Of a stretch of 64,000 nucleotides of DNA, positions 22,766 through 34,716 are shown in pieces; the first letter of the stretch is position 1, and every line of letters begins with the position of its first letter. Below the pieces are notes generated by a model. It saw only the letters and a list, made by a program, of their open reading frames with translations. It searched no databases and was not told where the DNA came from. This DNA is from Lumnitzera littorea (lineage: Eukaryota > Streptophyta > Magnoliopsida > Myrtales > Combretaceae). Where the stretch lies: positions 14,674,148-14,738,147 of the forward strand of contig JAMXBB010000003.1 of NCBI GenBank assembly GCA_024138015.1, written 5' to 3'. Made by a program: the position numbers and the translations under genes.

Positions 22766-24980
22766 TGATTTTTACAGGATGTATAGGATGAATGAAGATG
22801 ACTCTACAGCTCTCAGCTCTCTCGGGAAGTTAATTGGAAGCCTCTGCCATGACAGGGAGCATCTTAGCTTTGCAAATTGAAAATTGGGCGGACTGGAGCC
22901 TGTAATTTATTGTCTAGTGTTCTAAATTATTCGTTAACACTTCCCACTTAAAATAAATGACCGGTAATTATTAGCGAATTTCCTTCTTAGTAAAAAATTA
23001 AAAAAGTCTAAAAATTATTATTATTATTATTATTTTATCAAATACTGCTATATCAAAGTGTAACATATGCGTATGGGCCTAAAAAATTATAAAAATATGA
23101 ATTACTAATAATTAATTATATAAATAATAATACTAAATCGCATCTAAAAGACATGATAATATAATTTATAAAAATATCATATTTATAAGGTACGATTGAA
23201 AGAATTTTATTAATACTAATATCCCATATAAAATATGCAATATTTGTATTAATAATAATATCATATGTTCTATATACAATATACCTTGATATTTTTATAA
23301 TTTTTATTTTCATATAGTTTGTATTTATATAATATTTATTTATTTTAATAATAAATATACAAATTTCGTATTACATCAACTATAGGGATGAAAGATCGAA
23401 TCTGACATATTACATTGGAAAATCAATATTTATGATTAAGTCTAAATTTTTTATTACATAAAATACGTAAACGATAGAAACGAAGAAGTGGGCCTCATTT
23501 TGATGATCATCTTTCACTAATTTGGAGTTGTTGCACTTGCTGCTTTTGACCTGATTTTTGCCAAATAATGCTGTGAGAATACTTACCGTCAAGAAAGCAG
23601 CACAAAAAGACAACCCTTTTCCCGAAAACATATGGTTCTAAGACAAGTTACGTCAAAATTCAAGGTATATGGTAGGTGTTGGTAGACAACCGTAGAAATT
23701 TTAGAAGTCAGCATTTTAGTAGTTGGTATAGTGGTTTTTAGTAATTATAATAATAGTTTTTAGTATTTGTAATAGTAATTATATTTGTAGGGAAAATTAG
23801 TTATTAATAATAAACAAATAGATTAGAGTATATATTTCTATAAAAAGGGAAATGCCAATAAAGATTAGAGAAGAAAGTTCTAAACTAAAATTTTAAGTGT
23901 CTTTTTTTAAAAGGTAAATAATGAAGATTGACTATCTTAAAATAAGTCAAAACATTTTCATCATCTTCTCTTTTCATTTTTTTTCATTCTTCAACCATTA
24001 TTATGCTTTATATTAATATCCATAATATTGTTCACAACAGGATTGCGAATTACTGGTGCTAAGAAGTTGAGACCTATATGAGTTAAGCATGTTACAACTA
24101 TGATTTACCTATTAAACAGTTGCATGCATTGCATGAACGTTTTACTTTTTTTCAATTTCACCCTCAAGGTTGGGCCAATTATCATATTATAAATTTAGAA
24201 AAGCAAATAGAATCTAGACTGATAATGATATGATCAATATTTATATTCACTAAAATATTTGATAAACTTTATATATTTGTGTATTTGCTTCATTCATTTG
24301 TCGTGTTTAGACCGTTCTTTATTTATTTGTTTACTTGGACGCCTTGAATGCTTTTAAATGGGATTGATTGCATTTATAAGTTAATTTTTGCGGCTATTTG
24401 GTGGTGATTATTAAAATCATCATGTAGGAAAATCCCCATTTCGTCTCAGTTGTAGCAGGACAGGAATGCTTCTCCACCGGAAAAGGAAATCTGGAAGGAA
24501 TAAGGAAGACATATCAACTTAAGGAGAAGCAAGATGGAAAAAGAACATAGAAAATAATATCCGAATTTTTTATTCAATTTTCAATTGGAACTTAGAATTT
24601 TTAAATCAAAGAAATGTACATTAAAAAAGAACAAAGAAACTTAAAGTATTTAAATTTCATACTTTGATTCTTATGAGAAATTAAATTATAATTGACAAGT
24701 TAACTTAAAACTCTAAAAAATAGGCAAGAAAACCAAGGAAAAAAAAAATTTATGTTAATGGAAGTGTACAATTGACAAGATTAAAGAAAATACGGTAGAA
24801 TAAAGGGGAAAAAAATCCTCAGCCTAAAAGTAATCATCCGAAGGCAGAGGTAGAGAGGGAGGGGATGATTGTAAAACACAGAAAAATTTGGCAAATATAC
24901 TTAAGAAAATTTTTCAGTATTACAATCTCCTAATAAGAGCTTATAAATTACCAAACTACAATATGGAATCATTCTAATGA
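22766..24980. other. Upstream region of the glycosyltransferase and intergenic DNA
   Basis: The first 150 bp upstream (22766-22915) are less AT-rich and should include the promoter and leader on the minus strand, but I see no strong TATA box. A (TTA)n repeat lies at 23014-23034. Beyond that the DNA is AT-rich with A-runs; apart from the small open frame at 23410-23631 nothing stands out. Confidence 0.4.
23410..23631 (-). CDS. Hypothetical small open frame with signal-peptide-like start (73 aa)
   Basis: The frame starts MFSGKGLSFCAAFLTVSILT, a basic-then-hydrophobic start resembling a secretion signal, followed by a polar Lys/Asn/Ser segment with one Cys and a hydrophobic tail. It lies about 640 bp upstream of the glycosyltransferase on the same strand. 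I recognise no family. A GTAAGT donor-like hexamer overlaps the hydrophobic part (near 23580-23586), so this may instead be a first-exon relic. It could equally be chance. Confidence 0.2.
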   Translation of the reverse strand: MFSGKGLSFCAAFLTVSILTALFGKNQVKSSKCNNSKLVKDDHQNEAHFFVSIVYVFYVIKNLDLIINIDFPM

Positions 24981-24991
24981 AATAATAATAT

Positions 24992-25321
24992 GGGAAAATT
25001 GTAAGAAACCTCATCAACTTTAACTTAGGTATGAATTGATCTCCTAAACTTTTAATGTGAGATTTTTAACTCTCTAAATTTTCATAAATTAACAAACAAC
25101 TCTTATAACTCCTTTAAATTTTGATTTTAGTACATAAACACCTCATAAAACCAAAATCAAAGTTTATGAGGTGTTTAAGTATCAAAATTAAAGTTTAAAG
25201 GGATTATGAGGATTATTTTGTTAATTTATGAAAGTTTAGAAGGTTAAAAACGTCATTTTGAAAATTTAAAGGGTCAATCCACACATAAATCAAAGTTTAG
25301 AAGGGTTTTTGGAAATTTTCC
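24992..25321. mobile_element. Palindromic Mutator-like MITE (330 bp) with 9-bp target duplication
   Basis: The element is almost entirely one inverted repeat: arms of roughly 160 bp (24992-25153 and 25162-25321) fold on each other around a short loop near ACCAAAATC. The ends are GGGAAAATTGTAAG and, on the other strand, GGAAAATTTCCAA. It is flanked by a perfect 9-bp direct repeat, TAATAATAT (24983-24991 and 25322-25330), typical of Mutator-like elements. There is no coding capacity. Its transcript would form a long hairpin able to feed small-RNA production. Confidence 0.85.
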
Positions 25322-25790
25322 TAATAATATAGACATATATATTTATACTATTGTAAGGGTCAAGATTTTTTTTTAATAAAAATTAAAATTAGGGCATAGT
25401 AATCAAAAGTCAATCCAATAGAGCATGTTATGAGTAATAAATTCTTCTATAATACCTTATACATATCAAAATCCTATCAAAAGCCAGAATAAATGGTAAT
25501 GTCGATGGTTTTTTTAGCAAACAAATTTTCAATGTATGTATACATGTTATCTATTATGTTACATATAAATGTACTCATAAAGTAGGAGCAAGTGTGTACA
25601 GGTAGATAAAATATGGGATTCTATTTATATCCTATTCTATAAGCTGCAAGTTTCCAAATTTTGGAGCTAAAACCTACCTTATAATAGATTGGACCACTCT
25701 TAGACCTATGTTGTGTAAACCTATAGGTACAAAGTATTATGTAGAACCCATAAATTTTATTTTTTTTTCTTATAAATTTCACATGGAGGA
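25322..25790. other. Gene-free AT-rich DNA
   Basis: I see no feature between the foldback element and the LINE fragment. Confidence 0.5.
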
Positions 25791-25793
25791 AAT

Positions 25794-26100
25794 GAGGTAC
25801 TAATTAAATCCACTGCTTATGCAGTATTGGTTTACTCAATGACGATGTTCAAATTTCCTAAGGCATGGTATAAGGAGGTAGAGTTTATAGTTAGTAATTT
25901 TTAATGGGGGTGATGGCAAAGAGAGTAGGAAAATTCATTAGAAGAGTTTGAAGTCTTTAACGGTGGCTAAAAAGAGTGGTGGTTGGGATTTAAGGAGTTG
26001 GAGACTTTTTGGGAAAGTTGGCTTGGAGATAGTGCTAATAGAATGCCAACCACTAGATCTCTCACCTATGCGTGCCTACAAGGTCTTCAATCACTCACTA
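25794..26100 (+). pseudogene. LINE (L1-type) reverse-transcriptase C-terminal fragment
   Basis: Translation gives EVLIKSTAYAVLVYSMTMFK followed by FPKAW and, after a frameshift, KSLTVAKKSGGWD then GFKELETF. This matches the order of the region after the RT core in plant L1 elements (the 'AIPVYSMS.FKLP', 'NFWWG' and 'GGLGF' motifs). Stops and at least two frameshifts are present. No 5' end or poly(A) tail could be paired with it, so it is a scrap. Confidence 0.75.
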
Positions 26101-27140
26101 GAAGAATTCTCTCCGATCAATTTACTAAGGACGAGGTGCAGTTTGCAAAAGAATGGTGGACGAACTCCTTAAGGGCTTATCTCGACCATACCTTACTTTG
26201 TCCAGCTTTGAGTATTAAACCTTATCTACCGAGTATCAAGGCCTAGGTACTATGTTAAGGTCGAAGACCTTAACCATACAACACTACGCTAATCACCAAG
26301 ACCCTTTTGTGCTAAGGTGCCAAGTGATGAGGCCGACTAAGCCCTTATCGAGACCCCTCCAGACTAACTGCAACTCTTCAACCTGTTATCTCTACTACAT
26401 AACGATATTTAATATTTACTACTTATATGGAACCAATGTTTCTCTATCACCTATCCTTTTCACTTGAAATTGTACTATTTTTCCTTTTTTGTTGTTTCTC
26501 CTATTTACCATTTTTCATATGTACTAGAAATCTCTTTTTCATATATGTCTTTTGTAATTTTCTTTATTTATAATGTTGTCCTAAAAACTTACTCTAAATA
26601 GTCATTTCTATTTGTAGCCATAGCATCTTACATTCCTCAAAGATATTGAATATACTTGTTCTTGTAAGATATTGAATATACTTGTTCTTGCAAGACATTT
26701 CTCTCCAAGTCCATTTTCATACACTTTTATTTAGTCTTATCGAATAACTCAAGATTAGTGGCGGGTGGACCTTGGCATTAGCTTGTGCATTATATTAAGT
26801 GAATCATCAAGTTGTGGTATGTTCGTTAATGTGTCACATCCTCTAAGCAACTTCATGTTAGCTATTGCATTTAGTTTGCCGACCTATTCATTCTATTTTC
26901 TTCAATATTTCGAAGGACCCATTTGATTCTTATTTACTCTTTAAGTCCTAGTGATAACTAAGTTCCCAGGCACATCATATAATCCTATTATTAGAGCTTA
27001 AGGTTATGACCAAAAGTTGTATAGAGTTGGTTACTGTTAGCATATTGTTCAGTCATACTCTATTTTACCTCAGTAAAGCAGAGTTAGTTTATATAGTTCA
27101 TTGTTGTTTGGTAATTTTTTTGTAGGGCATATGAAAAATC
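26100..27140. other. Non-coding stretch before the second gypsy remnant
   Basis: An open frame continuing to 26246 is low-confidence. The stretch could include the upstream LTR of the following gag remnant, but I found no matching second copy and no primer site. Confidence 0.3.
26641..26692. repeat. 26-bp tandem duplication
   Basis: Two adjacent copies of a 26-bp unit starting AGATATTGAATATACTTG differ at one base (TA versus CA near the end). Confidence 0.95.
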
Positions 27141-27169
27141 TTGAGTGGAGTGTTTCTTGAAAATTTTAT

Positions 27170-29242
27170 AATAGAAATGTTGAATCCTGATGTTTAAGGG
27201 GAGATTAACGATGCCAAGAGTAATGCACATGGTTATGGTCATGTTCATGTTACCCAACAAACACCATATACTACAGATGAGCAGATACAAGATCTTATTG
27301 TTATTATGGCCAATTTAGCTGTTTTAATACAAAAAGGTTATAAAGATCAAGCCGAGAGAGAGAGTTGTTGAATAAGGCCAAGAAATGAGAGATAGGCCGA
27401 AAAGGTAGATGGATAAGTAGCGAGCCCCTAAGTCAATTCACGTGAACCAAGCACCACCCTAACGTATTAATAGAGTTGCGAGAAGAAGACTCGAGCTGGA
27501 TGAAGTTGAGGAGTATGATGAGGAGGAACAATATGATGTCGTTGAAAAGCGTGACCTGAAGGTACCTTAAGGAGTCGAGCATCTCAAAGTTCATATTCTA
27601 AGCTTTAATAGGTCTAGTAGTGTTGATAACTACTTAGACTAGGAAGAAAAGATCGAAAAGGTATTTGACTTCTATGACTATGAGGATACTGTTCGTACTA
27701 GAGTAACTACACTAAAGTTTTCTGGATATACAACAATATAGTAGAAAAAGTTGCAGAATGCACGAATGTAGTAGAAAAAGTTGCAGAATGCACGCTAGAG
27801 AACACGATGCAAGATTCGTACGTAGAATGAAATGAAGAGAGTTATGAGAAATAGGTTCGTCCCATAATACTATGAATAAAACACCTTTCGAAACCTCCAA
27901 GACTTGAAACAAGGTAGTAAGTTAGTAGATGAGTATGTACAGGAATTCCACTTACTGATGATTCGATGTGATGTTGATGAACCCGAAACCTAAACTATAG
28001 CTTGATTCATTTCTAGGCTCAGGATTGAGATTGATTATATTGTAGAGGTACAAAGACTTGGGAGTCTAGACAAGGCCATCCGAGTAACATAGAAGGTTGA
28101 GAGGCAAAGGTGAAGCCAAATTAGTCGAGCAGGATTACCGAACAAATCAAAATGTAGCCAAGCACAAAATAGTTTTGAGGTGGACTACTGAGGGCAAGTG
28201 CCTAGCCGACCTAAAGAGGGCCGAGGTAAGGGCAAAGCTGAGGAGATTAAGGTCCAAAGAGACTAAGGTCAAAGCTTAGGAAGGAAGATATGAGAGATCG
28301 AGTGCTTTAAATGTCTCAGTTATGGACATGTGGCTAATCAATGTCCGAATCAATGTATTATGACCATTAAGAGAAACGGGCTTCAATTCAAAGTGGAAAG
28401 CGCTAATGAAGGAGAGGAAGAAGTGAAAGTTAGCTAGATGCTAGAAGAGTTTTAGGAAGACCTCGATGACCTAACACCTCCTGAAGCTAGAGCTGAGTAC
28501 TGTTTTATGATTTGTCGATCTCTTAATACTTTTGTGGTTGACGAGAATGTGCAAAGGGAAAATCTCTTCCATACAAATTGCCGAGTAAATAGTAAGCTTT
28601 ACACCTTGATCATTGATGGAGGATGTTATACCAATGCCATAACGTAAAGAGTAATTAAGGCCATGAAGTTATCGACCCTTCTGTACCCTAAACCGTATAA
28701 GATTCACTAACTGAACAAAAAAGGGGGTTTACATGTTGTCAAGCAGTTTAGAGTACTGATTACCATTGGCGATAGGAACAAGAACGAAGTGTTGTGTGAT
28801 GTCTTTCCATGTGCGCTTCACATATCTTACTCGGCCAACCTTAGTTGATTGACTTAAGAGTATTACATAATGGATGTAGGAACACCTACATGTTCTAGAA
28901 GAATGGGAAGAAGGTTACACTAACCCTTATGGGTCCTAAGGAAGTGTAAGAGTCACAAGAGAAGATTACCAGATCACTGTAGTGGAAGTCTTTAGTAATT
29001 TCCTGAACTCAATTTTCTCGTGAAGTCAAAGCTAAGGAGTGTATGCTTCTTTTAGTCAGAAAACTTTTGGTGTTAAGAGAGGTCGAGAGCTTACCTAACG
29101 AGGTGCAAACACTGCTACAACGTCATGCTAAGTGGGTCGAATTCTTGAAGTCTTTTTGTTATGTCATTTGGTATAAGAAAAAGAGTATAAACACTATGGT
29201 CGATGCTCTTTCTTGTCATCACACCTTTATTACGACAATGTA
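27170..29242 (+). pseudogene. Ty3/gypsy gag-protease remnant with internal deletion (second gypsy element)
   Basis: The gag core is visible near 27600-28080 (VDNYLD, EKIEKVFDFYDYED, and later KQGSKLVDEYVQEF). A CCHC zinc knuckle lies at 28303-28344 (CFKCLSYGHVANQC), and a protease with the IIDGG motif near 28600-28820. Reverse transcriptase is absent. Instead, an RNase H tail (RHAKWVEFLKSF, then MVDALS) follows at 29125-29215. Pol was therefore deleted between protease and RNase H. Stops and frameshifts occur throughout. The right side abuts the LTR of the next element. Confidence 0.8.
27741..27794 (+). repeat. 30-bp tandem duplication inside the gag remnant
   Basis: GTAGAAAAAGTTGCAGAATG plus CACG occurs at 27741 and again at 27771, a 30-bp period. 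It would add ten codons in frame to gag. Confidence 0.9.
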
Positions 29243-29272
29243 AGCTAAGGTACTTGGATTTGGCACCCTACC

Positions 29273-29848
29273 TGTTACGCAGTAGGTCTCAAAACCAAGG
29301 ATGAGGTAATCTGGGTTCGAATGAGAACAAGAAATAGAGAGTGAAAATGGGATTTCGATGGTGAAAGTATATGCATGTTACGCACTAAGATACAAATACA
29401 AGCAAGAGTTGAGCTCGAAATAAGGTTCGATAAGACTCATGAATACTAAATATCACTCGGGATTCAAATGAGGGTTAGATGTAACTCATTAACTTACTCA
29501 AATGAGGGGTTCACTACAATCTTAAAGTTAAGATTTATAAAAACACAAGATGAATTAAAGAGTTAACCAGCACTCAATACTTCAAAAAAGGTAAGCTCTA
29601 GGAGCTTTAGAGTATCCTTACTCAAAAAAGGAAGTTCAAGTACAAATACTTATCTGAATATTCTTCTTCTAATGATGTCTCCCCTCTGCTTATAACAAAT
29701 GTCGCTATTTATTATAAGTCTTAAAACCCTAGTAGCAAAACTATAAATAATGTACAAGACCTTAAGCTCTAAAGAATAAGCTCGTAATTAAAATAAAGAA
29801 AATATTCACAAAAATGCAAAACTATATGTTTTATAGAAGGACTCAACA
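29273..29848 (-). repeat. LTR of the third gypsy element (its 3' LTR)
   Basis: On the plus strand it runs from TGTTACGCAG to CTCAACA, complementary at the tips. Bases 29273-29690 match 32340-32735 at high similarity (shared strings such as AACCAAGGATGAGGTAAT). The element between is read on the minus strand, so this is the downstream LTR. Confidence 0.75.
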
Positions 29849-30125
29849 GGTAGTCATTCGAGTTCTCCTGAGAGGCGTAGGATCTGAACTGAGCGAAGTT
29901 GACAACTGGATGTATGAATTTAGGTAAGAACCCTTGAAGTCCTATAGTACTTGGCTAAGATACCTGAAAGGTCAGCCCACAGTTGTCGAGTTATATGGTT
30001 AGTCGGCACTAATCTCTCAATGCTATGCCAAGTAGATGTTTGGCCTTAAGGCCTTGGTTGTGTGATCCCTCGGCTTCTCGGTAGATGACAAACTTAATGT
30101 TGTATGACTCCTTTTCTACCTCTCG

Positions 30126-32033
30126 TCATTCTAGTATTAGCTCAACCTCGACAAGAGTTAATCGACCTTGGCTTAGAGATAGTCGTAAGCTGATTCCCAT
30201 TATTACCGTAGGTTCAAAAAGAAGTTGTCTTAACGTTAAATAATAAGCATGGGTAGGGGTACCGAACAAACTTCTCTTCCCTTTTCTCTTCACCATAGGT
30301 GCCAAGTTGTTCTGGATTTCGTCAACACTCGTAGGGGTCAAGCAATAACTCTTCCCATCTTTCTGAATCATATAAGTGTTAAGGAAGCCATCATGGATTA
30401 CTTTCCGATCATACTCCTATGGTCGACCAAGCAGTAAATTTGCTGCATTCAAAAGCACTATGTTGAAGTCAATCTTATCCTTGTATTGCCCAACTTGAAT
30501 GCTATTCAAGCTCTCTTATACACATAGACCATATTCTTGTCATTAAACCACTTCAATCTATAAGGTCGGGGATGCAGGTAAGTTAACATCTTCATCTTCT
30601 CTACTAATTGGGCAGAAATGACGTTGATGCAGCTTCCTCCATCAACAACCAGGAAATAGGTCTTTCCATTCACTAAACATTAAATATGAAATAAATTTTC
30701 CCTTTGGCCAGGATTTGCTTTCAAGTCGACTCGTCATAGATAAGAGTTTATCTAGATTTTCAATAAAGACATTTTCTTCTATCAACTCGTCTTCAGAACT
30801 CTTCTCATTCTAACTCTCTACTTGAGCTTTGAGTCATTCGCCTTTCAAGATCATGACCCTTTTATTCGGATATTAAGAAGTGATATGTCTATAACCTAAG
30901 CACTTAAAGCATTTAACTTCTCAAGCCTTCGTACCAGGTGCCTTTTCCTTCTCTACCTTCTTTGTCTCAGCCTGATCACGTCGACTAGACTCACCTCTCT
31001 CCATCTTCTTCTCTGGCCTTCTCTCGACATTTCTTTCAGACTCAAGGTTGACTAGTTAAGGTCAGTTAGTCGGCCTTTAGTGCCTTCTTCTCCGTCTCTC
31101 TACCTTTAATGCTAGATTGATAAGCTCATCCAATGAATTGAATGGTTGCAATTCCACTATGTCAGCAATGCCATCTTAGAGTCTACTTAGGAACTTAGCA
31201 ATAGTACGATCCTGTAGCTCGGCAATCTTACATCTCATCATTAAGGTCTCAAACTCTTGTAAGTACACTTCAACAGTGTTTCGACCTTGCCTCTGGTGTT
31301 AGAAAGCATGGAGCATCTCTTGCTTAAAGTAGGTCAGCACCAAGTGCTGATTCATCAAACACTTCATAAGCCTCCAAGTTCTAATTGGCTCTTCTCCTTC
31401 AACATCTCGCTTAGCGACTAATTTATCCCACTAAAGACTTGCATATTCAATAAGGGTTAGTAAAGCCAGCTTAACCTTTGTCCGGTCATCACACTCATAG
31501 CATTCAAACAACTTCTCAACTCGAGGAATCCAATCAAGGAATTCTTTAGGTTGGTAGCTACCACTTAAAGTTGGCAACTTAAGTTTGATATTATCAAGTC
31601 CCCAGCCAGGTGTTCAAGGTTCGTACCTTACATTCAGAGCTAGTCGGTTCACCTAGGATCAGCTACTTCTATTGGAGCTCTACTCAGCCATATTTCTTCT
31701 CTGCCTCGACTCTCTTCTTCAAGTTCCTAGGTTCTCAGCGTCAACAATTCTATCATTGCCTCTTTTCGACTCAGGTTGGATTTCTTGTCTTCTTTGCTCG
31801 ACAACTCTTCTTAACTGTCGTTCATCATTATGAAGCTTATTGGAACCACTTCTATTGGTAGGTGTTCATTCCCTTCTTTCTTCTTGGCCATCGCGTCTAC
31901 AGCCTCTAACTAAATCGGTAAGCTTCTTGATAGGATCAGTGAGATTTTGAATCTAATATTCTAAGTTATCAACGCATCTTCTCAAGCTTCTGTGAGGGCG
32001 ATCATCACTGTTATTGACACTATCTTTAAACAT
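30126..32033 (-). pseudogene. Ty3/gypsy gag-protease remnant (third gypsy element, minus strand)
   Basis: Reading leftward from an ATG at 32033, the gag core appears near 31620-31130 (LDWIPRVEKLFECYE, then YLQEFETLMMRC). A degraded zinc knuckle lies near 30917-30865 (CFKCLGYRH, the last Cys lost after a stop) and a protease near 30710-30540 (VVDGGSCINV). A further open piece occupies 30371-30126. Reverse transcriptase, RNase H and integrase are missing before the downstream LTR. The gag-protease sequence is related to the second element but clearly diverged from it. Multiple stops are present. Confidence 0.8.
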
Positions 32034-32324
32034 TCTTGTTTATATAGTAATTTCCAAATGAAATTGAACAAACATGATTTACAACAAAAACCCAACTACA
32101 GTAATCTAGAAACAACTACTACTTAGCTTTTGTAGCTTCCCATGACTAAAAAACAGTTCCACAAAAACTAGAATCAACTGTTGAAATTATTGTTATTTAC
32201 TTAATAGCAACACAATGCTACAACTACTAAGAATATGAATACACTATACTACAGAATGACAACTAATAGATGTTCAAATAACGAAACAAACTTTGAAGAA
32301 CACTGTACATGTGTTTCCCCAAAT

Positions 32325-32336
32325 GCTCTAATACCA
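32325..32336 (-). other. Primer binding site of the third gypsy element
   Basis: On the minus strand the sequence is TGGTATTAGAGC, starting three bases inside the LTR edge. It differs by one base from TGGTATCAGAGC, the complement of the 3' end of initiator methionine tRNA and the usual primer site of plant LTR elements. This fixes the element's orientation. Confidence 0.85.
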
Positions 32337-32339
32337 AAA

Positions 32340-32735
32340 TGTTATACAATGAGTCTTAGAACCAAGGATGAGGTAATTTGTGTTCGAATGAGAACAATGG
32401 AATAGAAAGTGAAAATGGGATTTCGACAGTGAAAGTGTATAGATATCACATACCAAGACACAAACATAGTTCAATACAACTTATAAGCATTAAATGTCAT
32501 TCGGGATTTAAATGGGGGCTAAATGTAACTCACTAACTTGTTTAAATGAGGAATTCACCACAATCTTAAGGTTAAGAGTAATAATAACATAAGATGAATT
32601 AAAGAGTTAATTAGTACTCAATAATCCAAAAAAGGTAAGCTCTATGAGCTATCGAGTATCTCTACTCGAAAAAGGAAGTTCAAGTGCAAACACTTGTCTA
32701 AATATTCTTCTTTCAATGATGTCTCTCCTTTACTA
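32340..32735 (-). repeat. Truncated 5' LTR of the third gypsy element
   Basis: It begins TGTTATACAAT and matches 29273-29690. Similarity stops near 32735, where unrelated sequence begins, so about 150 bp of the LTR and the target duplication are lost. Confidence 0.75.
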
Positions 32736-33800
32736 ATGATGTTATCCCCCATGGAGTTGCCCATTGACATAATACGAGTAGATTTATGAACTCATGAGTA
32801 TTAGGGCCCAAAGTTGCAGTTCCCAATACCATATTATATATTATATATATATATTATACACTGGAGTCATGAGTTATCTAATGGGATGTCAAGACTATGA
32901 TGTTTGATAAACTAATTCAAAGATAATAAACGAATTATTTGTGTTATATGCTTGCATCAATAGATGTAAATTGTTATTTTGTGCAGCATGTACATATGCT
33001 TATGGTGTTATGTATTGGGCTTCAATTCATCCTTCTATCTTTTTGAACTACAGAAAACCTAGATCAACAAAGAAATTACTATGATCTTAAAGAACTTTAT
33101 TATATAATCTTTAAGATGGGAAGAGCAACGATTATACAAGATATAAAAGTTAGGATAGATAAATTTTATTCCTTACGGTAACTATTTATTATTTAAGAAT
33201 TAATTATTAGATGTGAATTTGACTTGGAGAATAATTTTTTTTTTCAAGTTATCTAAGGTTTTTACAGTATTGTTTAAGGATTTTAGTTGTTAATTTGTGC
33301 TTGACGTATTATTAGATACTAAGGATACGTAGTTGATCGTGACACTCTAAGTATTGAGGCGTTATAAGTTGTGGTCTCATCCATGTCTACTTTTAACTAA
33401 GAATGAGTCCTCTATTTTTTTTTTATAATAATTGAAATTCCGATCATTAAAAAGCTTTAATGATATTAATATATTATATAGATTAATGAGTACTATATAA
33501 GTACTAATAAAATTTTAACATATAAAAATACAATTAGTGTATTTTTAAAATGTATGTTCCTTCATTATCGATTTACGTAGCATATCGGTATCATTCATGA
33601 AAAAAAAAAATCCACATCCATAAAAAACCAAAATGGTATAAGACAAAGGACAACTCAAATTTTGGCATCCCAACTTCGACTTTAGAGCATGTAATCACCC
33701 TATGAGCAACGTGACATAGAGGTAGAGGCTTGAATGTTGAATTCTAATAGGTTTTTCATTTGTTAATAGTTGTAATAAACTTATTTTATAGTCTCTAATA
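32736..33800. other. Gene-free AT-rich DNA
   Basis: No coding or RNA feature is recognised. A short (TA)n lies near 32835-32855. Confidence 0.5.
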
Positions 33801-33810
33801 AAAATAATTA

Positions 33811-34716
33811 GAAAAAAGTAAAAAAAAATTCTCAACTTTTATCTCATTTTCTATTTTAATCCTTAAAGTTTTAAACTTTTCTTTTGAGTCCTCAATATCT
33901 GCAAAAATTTACAAATAAGTCTTTTTAACTGATAGTGTTAAATTTTAAATTAGAAAATTTCAACAAAATCCTCAGCATTTGCTTCTTTTCCTATTTCAAT
34001 ATTTAACGTTTTAAAATTTTTATTTGAGTCCTTAAAATTTGTAAACTAATCCTTTTAACTAACAAATTAAATTGTCATTTACCTATGGAGACATGACAAC
34101 GTTTTGTTGGGTCACATATTTATATTAAATAAATGATATAATAAAATATTGAAAATTAATTAATGAATTAAAAAATTATATAAAAATATTAAAATTAATG
34201 AAAAATTATTTAAAAAATTAGAAAAATGAAAAAAAAATAATATTAATAGATATATGTATATATATTAATAAATATATTATCTTACTATTTTTTTTTTCAA
34301 TTTTACATTTTTTTAATATTTCCATTTTTTAATAAATTTTCATTATTTTTAAATATTTCTCTCTAATTTTTAATATCATATTATATTATTCATTCAATAG
34401 AAATACATGAACCAATAGAATGTTGTCGCATGTTAATGTATAAATAATAATTTGTCATCAATTGAAAGGATTAGTTTACAATATTTTAAAACGTTGAGGA
34501 TTTAAATAAAAAATTTGAAATGTTAAGGGCTAAAATAGAAAAAAAAAAATTAAAGATTTTTTTGTGCTTTTCTAATTTAAAATCTAACATAGTCAATTAA
34601 AAGGAATTGTTTACAAACTTTTGTAAACGTTGAGGATTTATATGAAAATTTTCAAATATTAATCATTGAAATAGAAAACGAGACAAAAATTGAGGGTTTT
34701 TTTTGTACTTTTTTCC
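33811..34716. mobile_element. Large foldback (Mutator-like) element, about 906 bp
   Basis: The ends are GAAAAAAGTA on the left and, on the other strand, GGAAAAAAGTAC on the right. Each arm of about 420 bp carries two internal copies of a module containing 'CTCAA..TTT', 'ATTTGAGTCCT' and 'CCTTTTAACT' strings, mirrored in the other arm. The flanks AAATAATTA and AAATATTTA agree at eight of nine positions, suggesting an aged 9-bp target duplication. There is no coding capacity. Confidence 0.75.

Noticed and set aside
25948..26246. Two overlapping plus-strand frames as possible genes
   Set aside because: They are frame fragments of the LINE reverse-transcriptase remnant and its continuation.
29043..29243. 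66-codon frame as a separate gene
   Set aside because: It is the RNase H tail of the plus-strand gypsy remnant.
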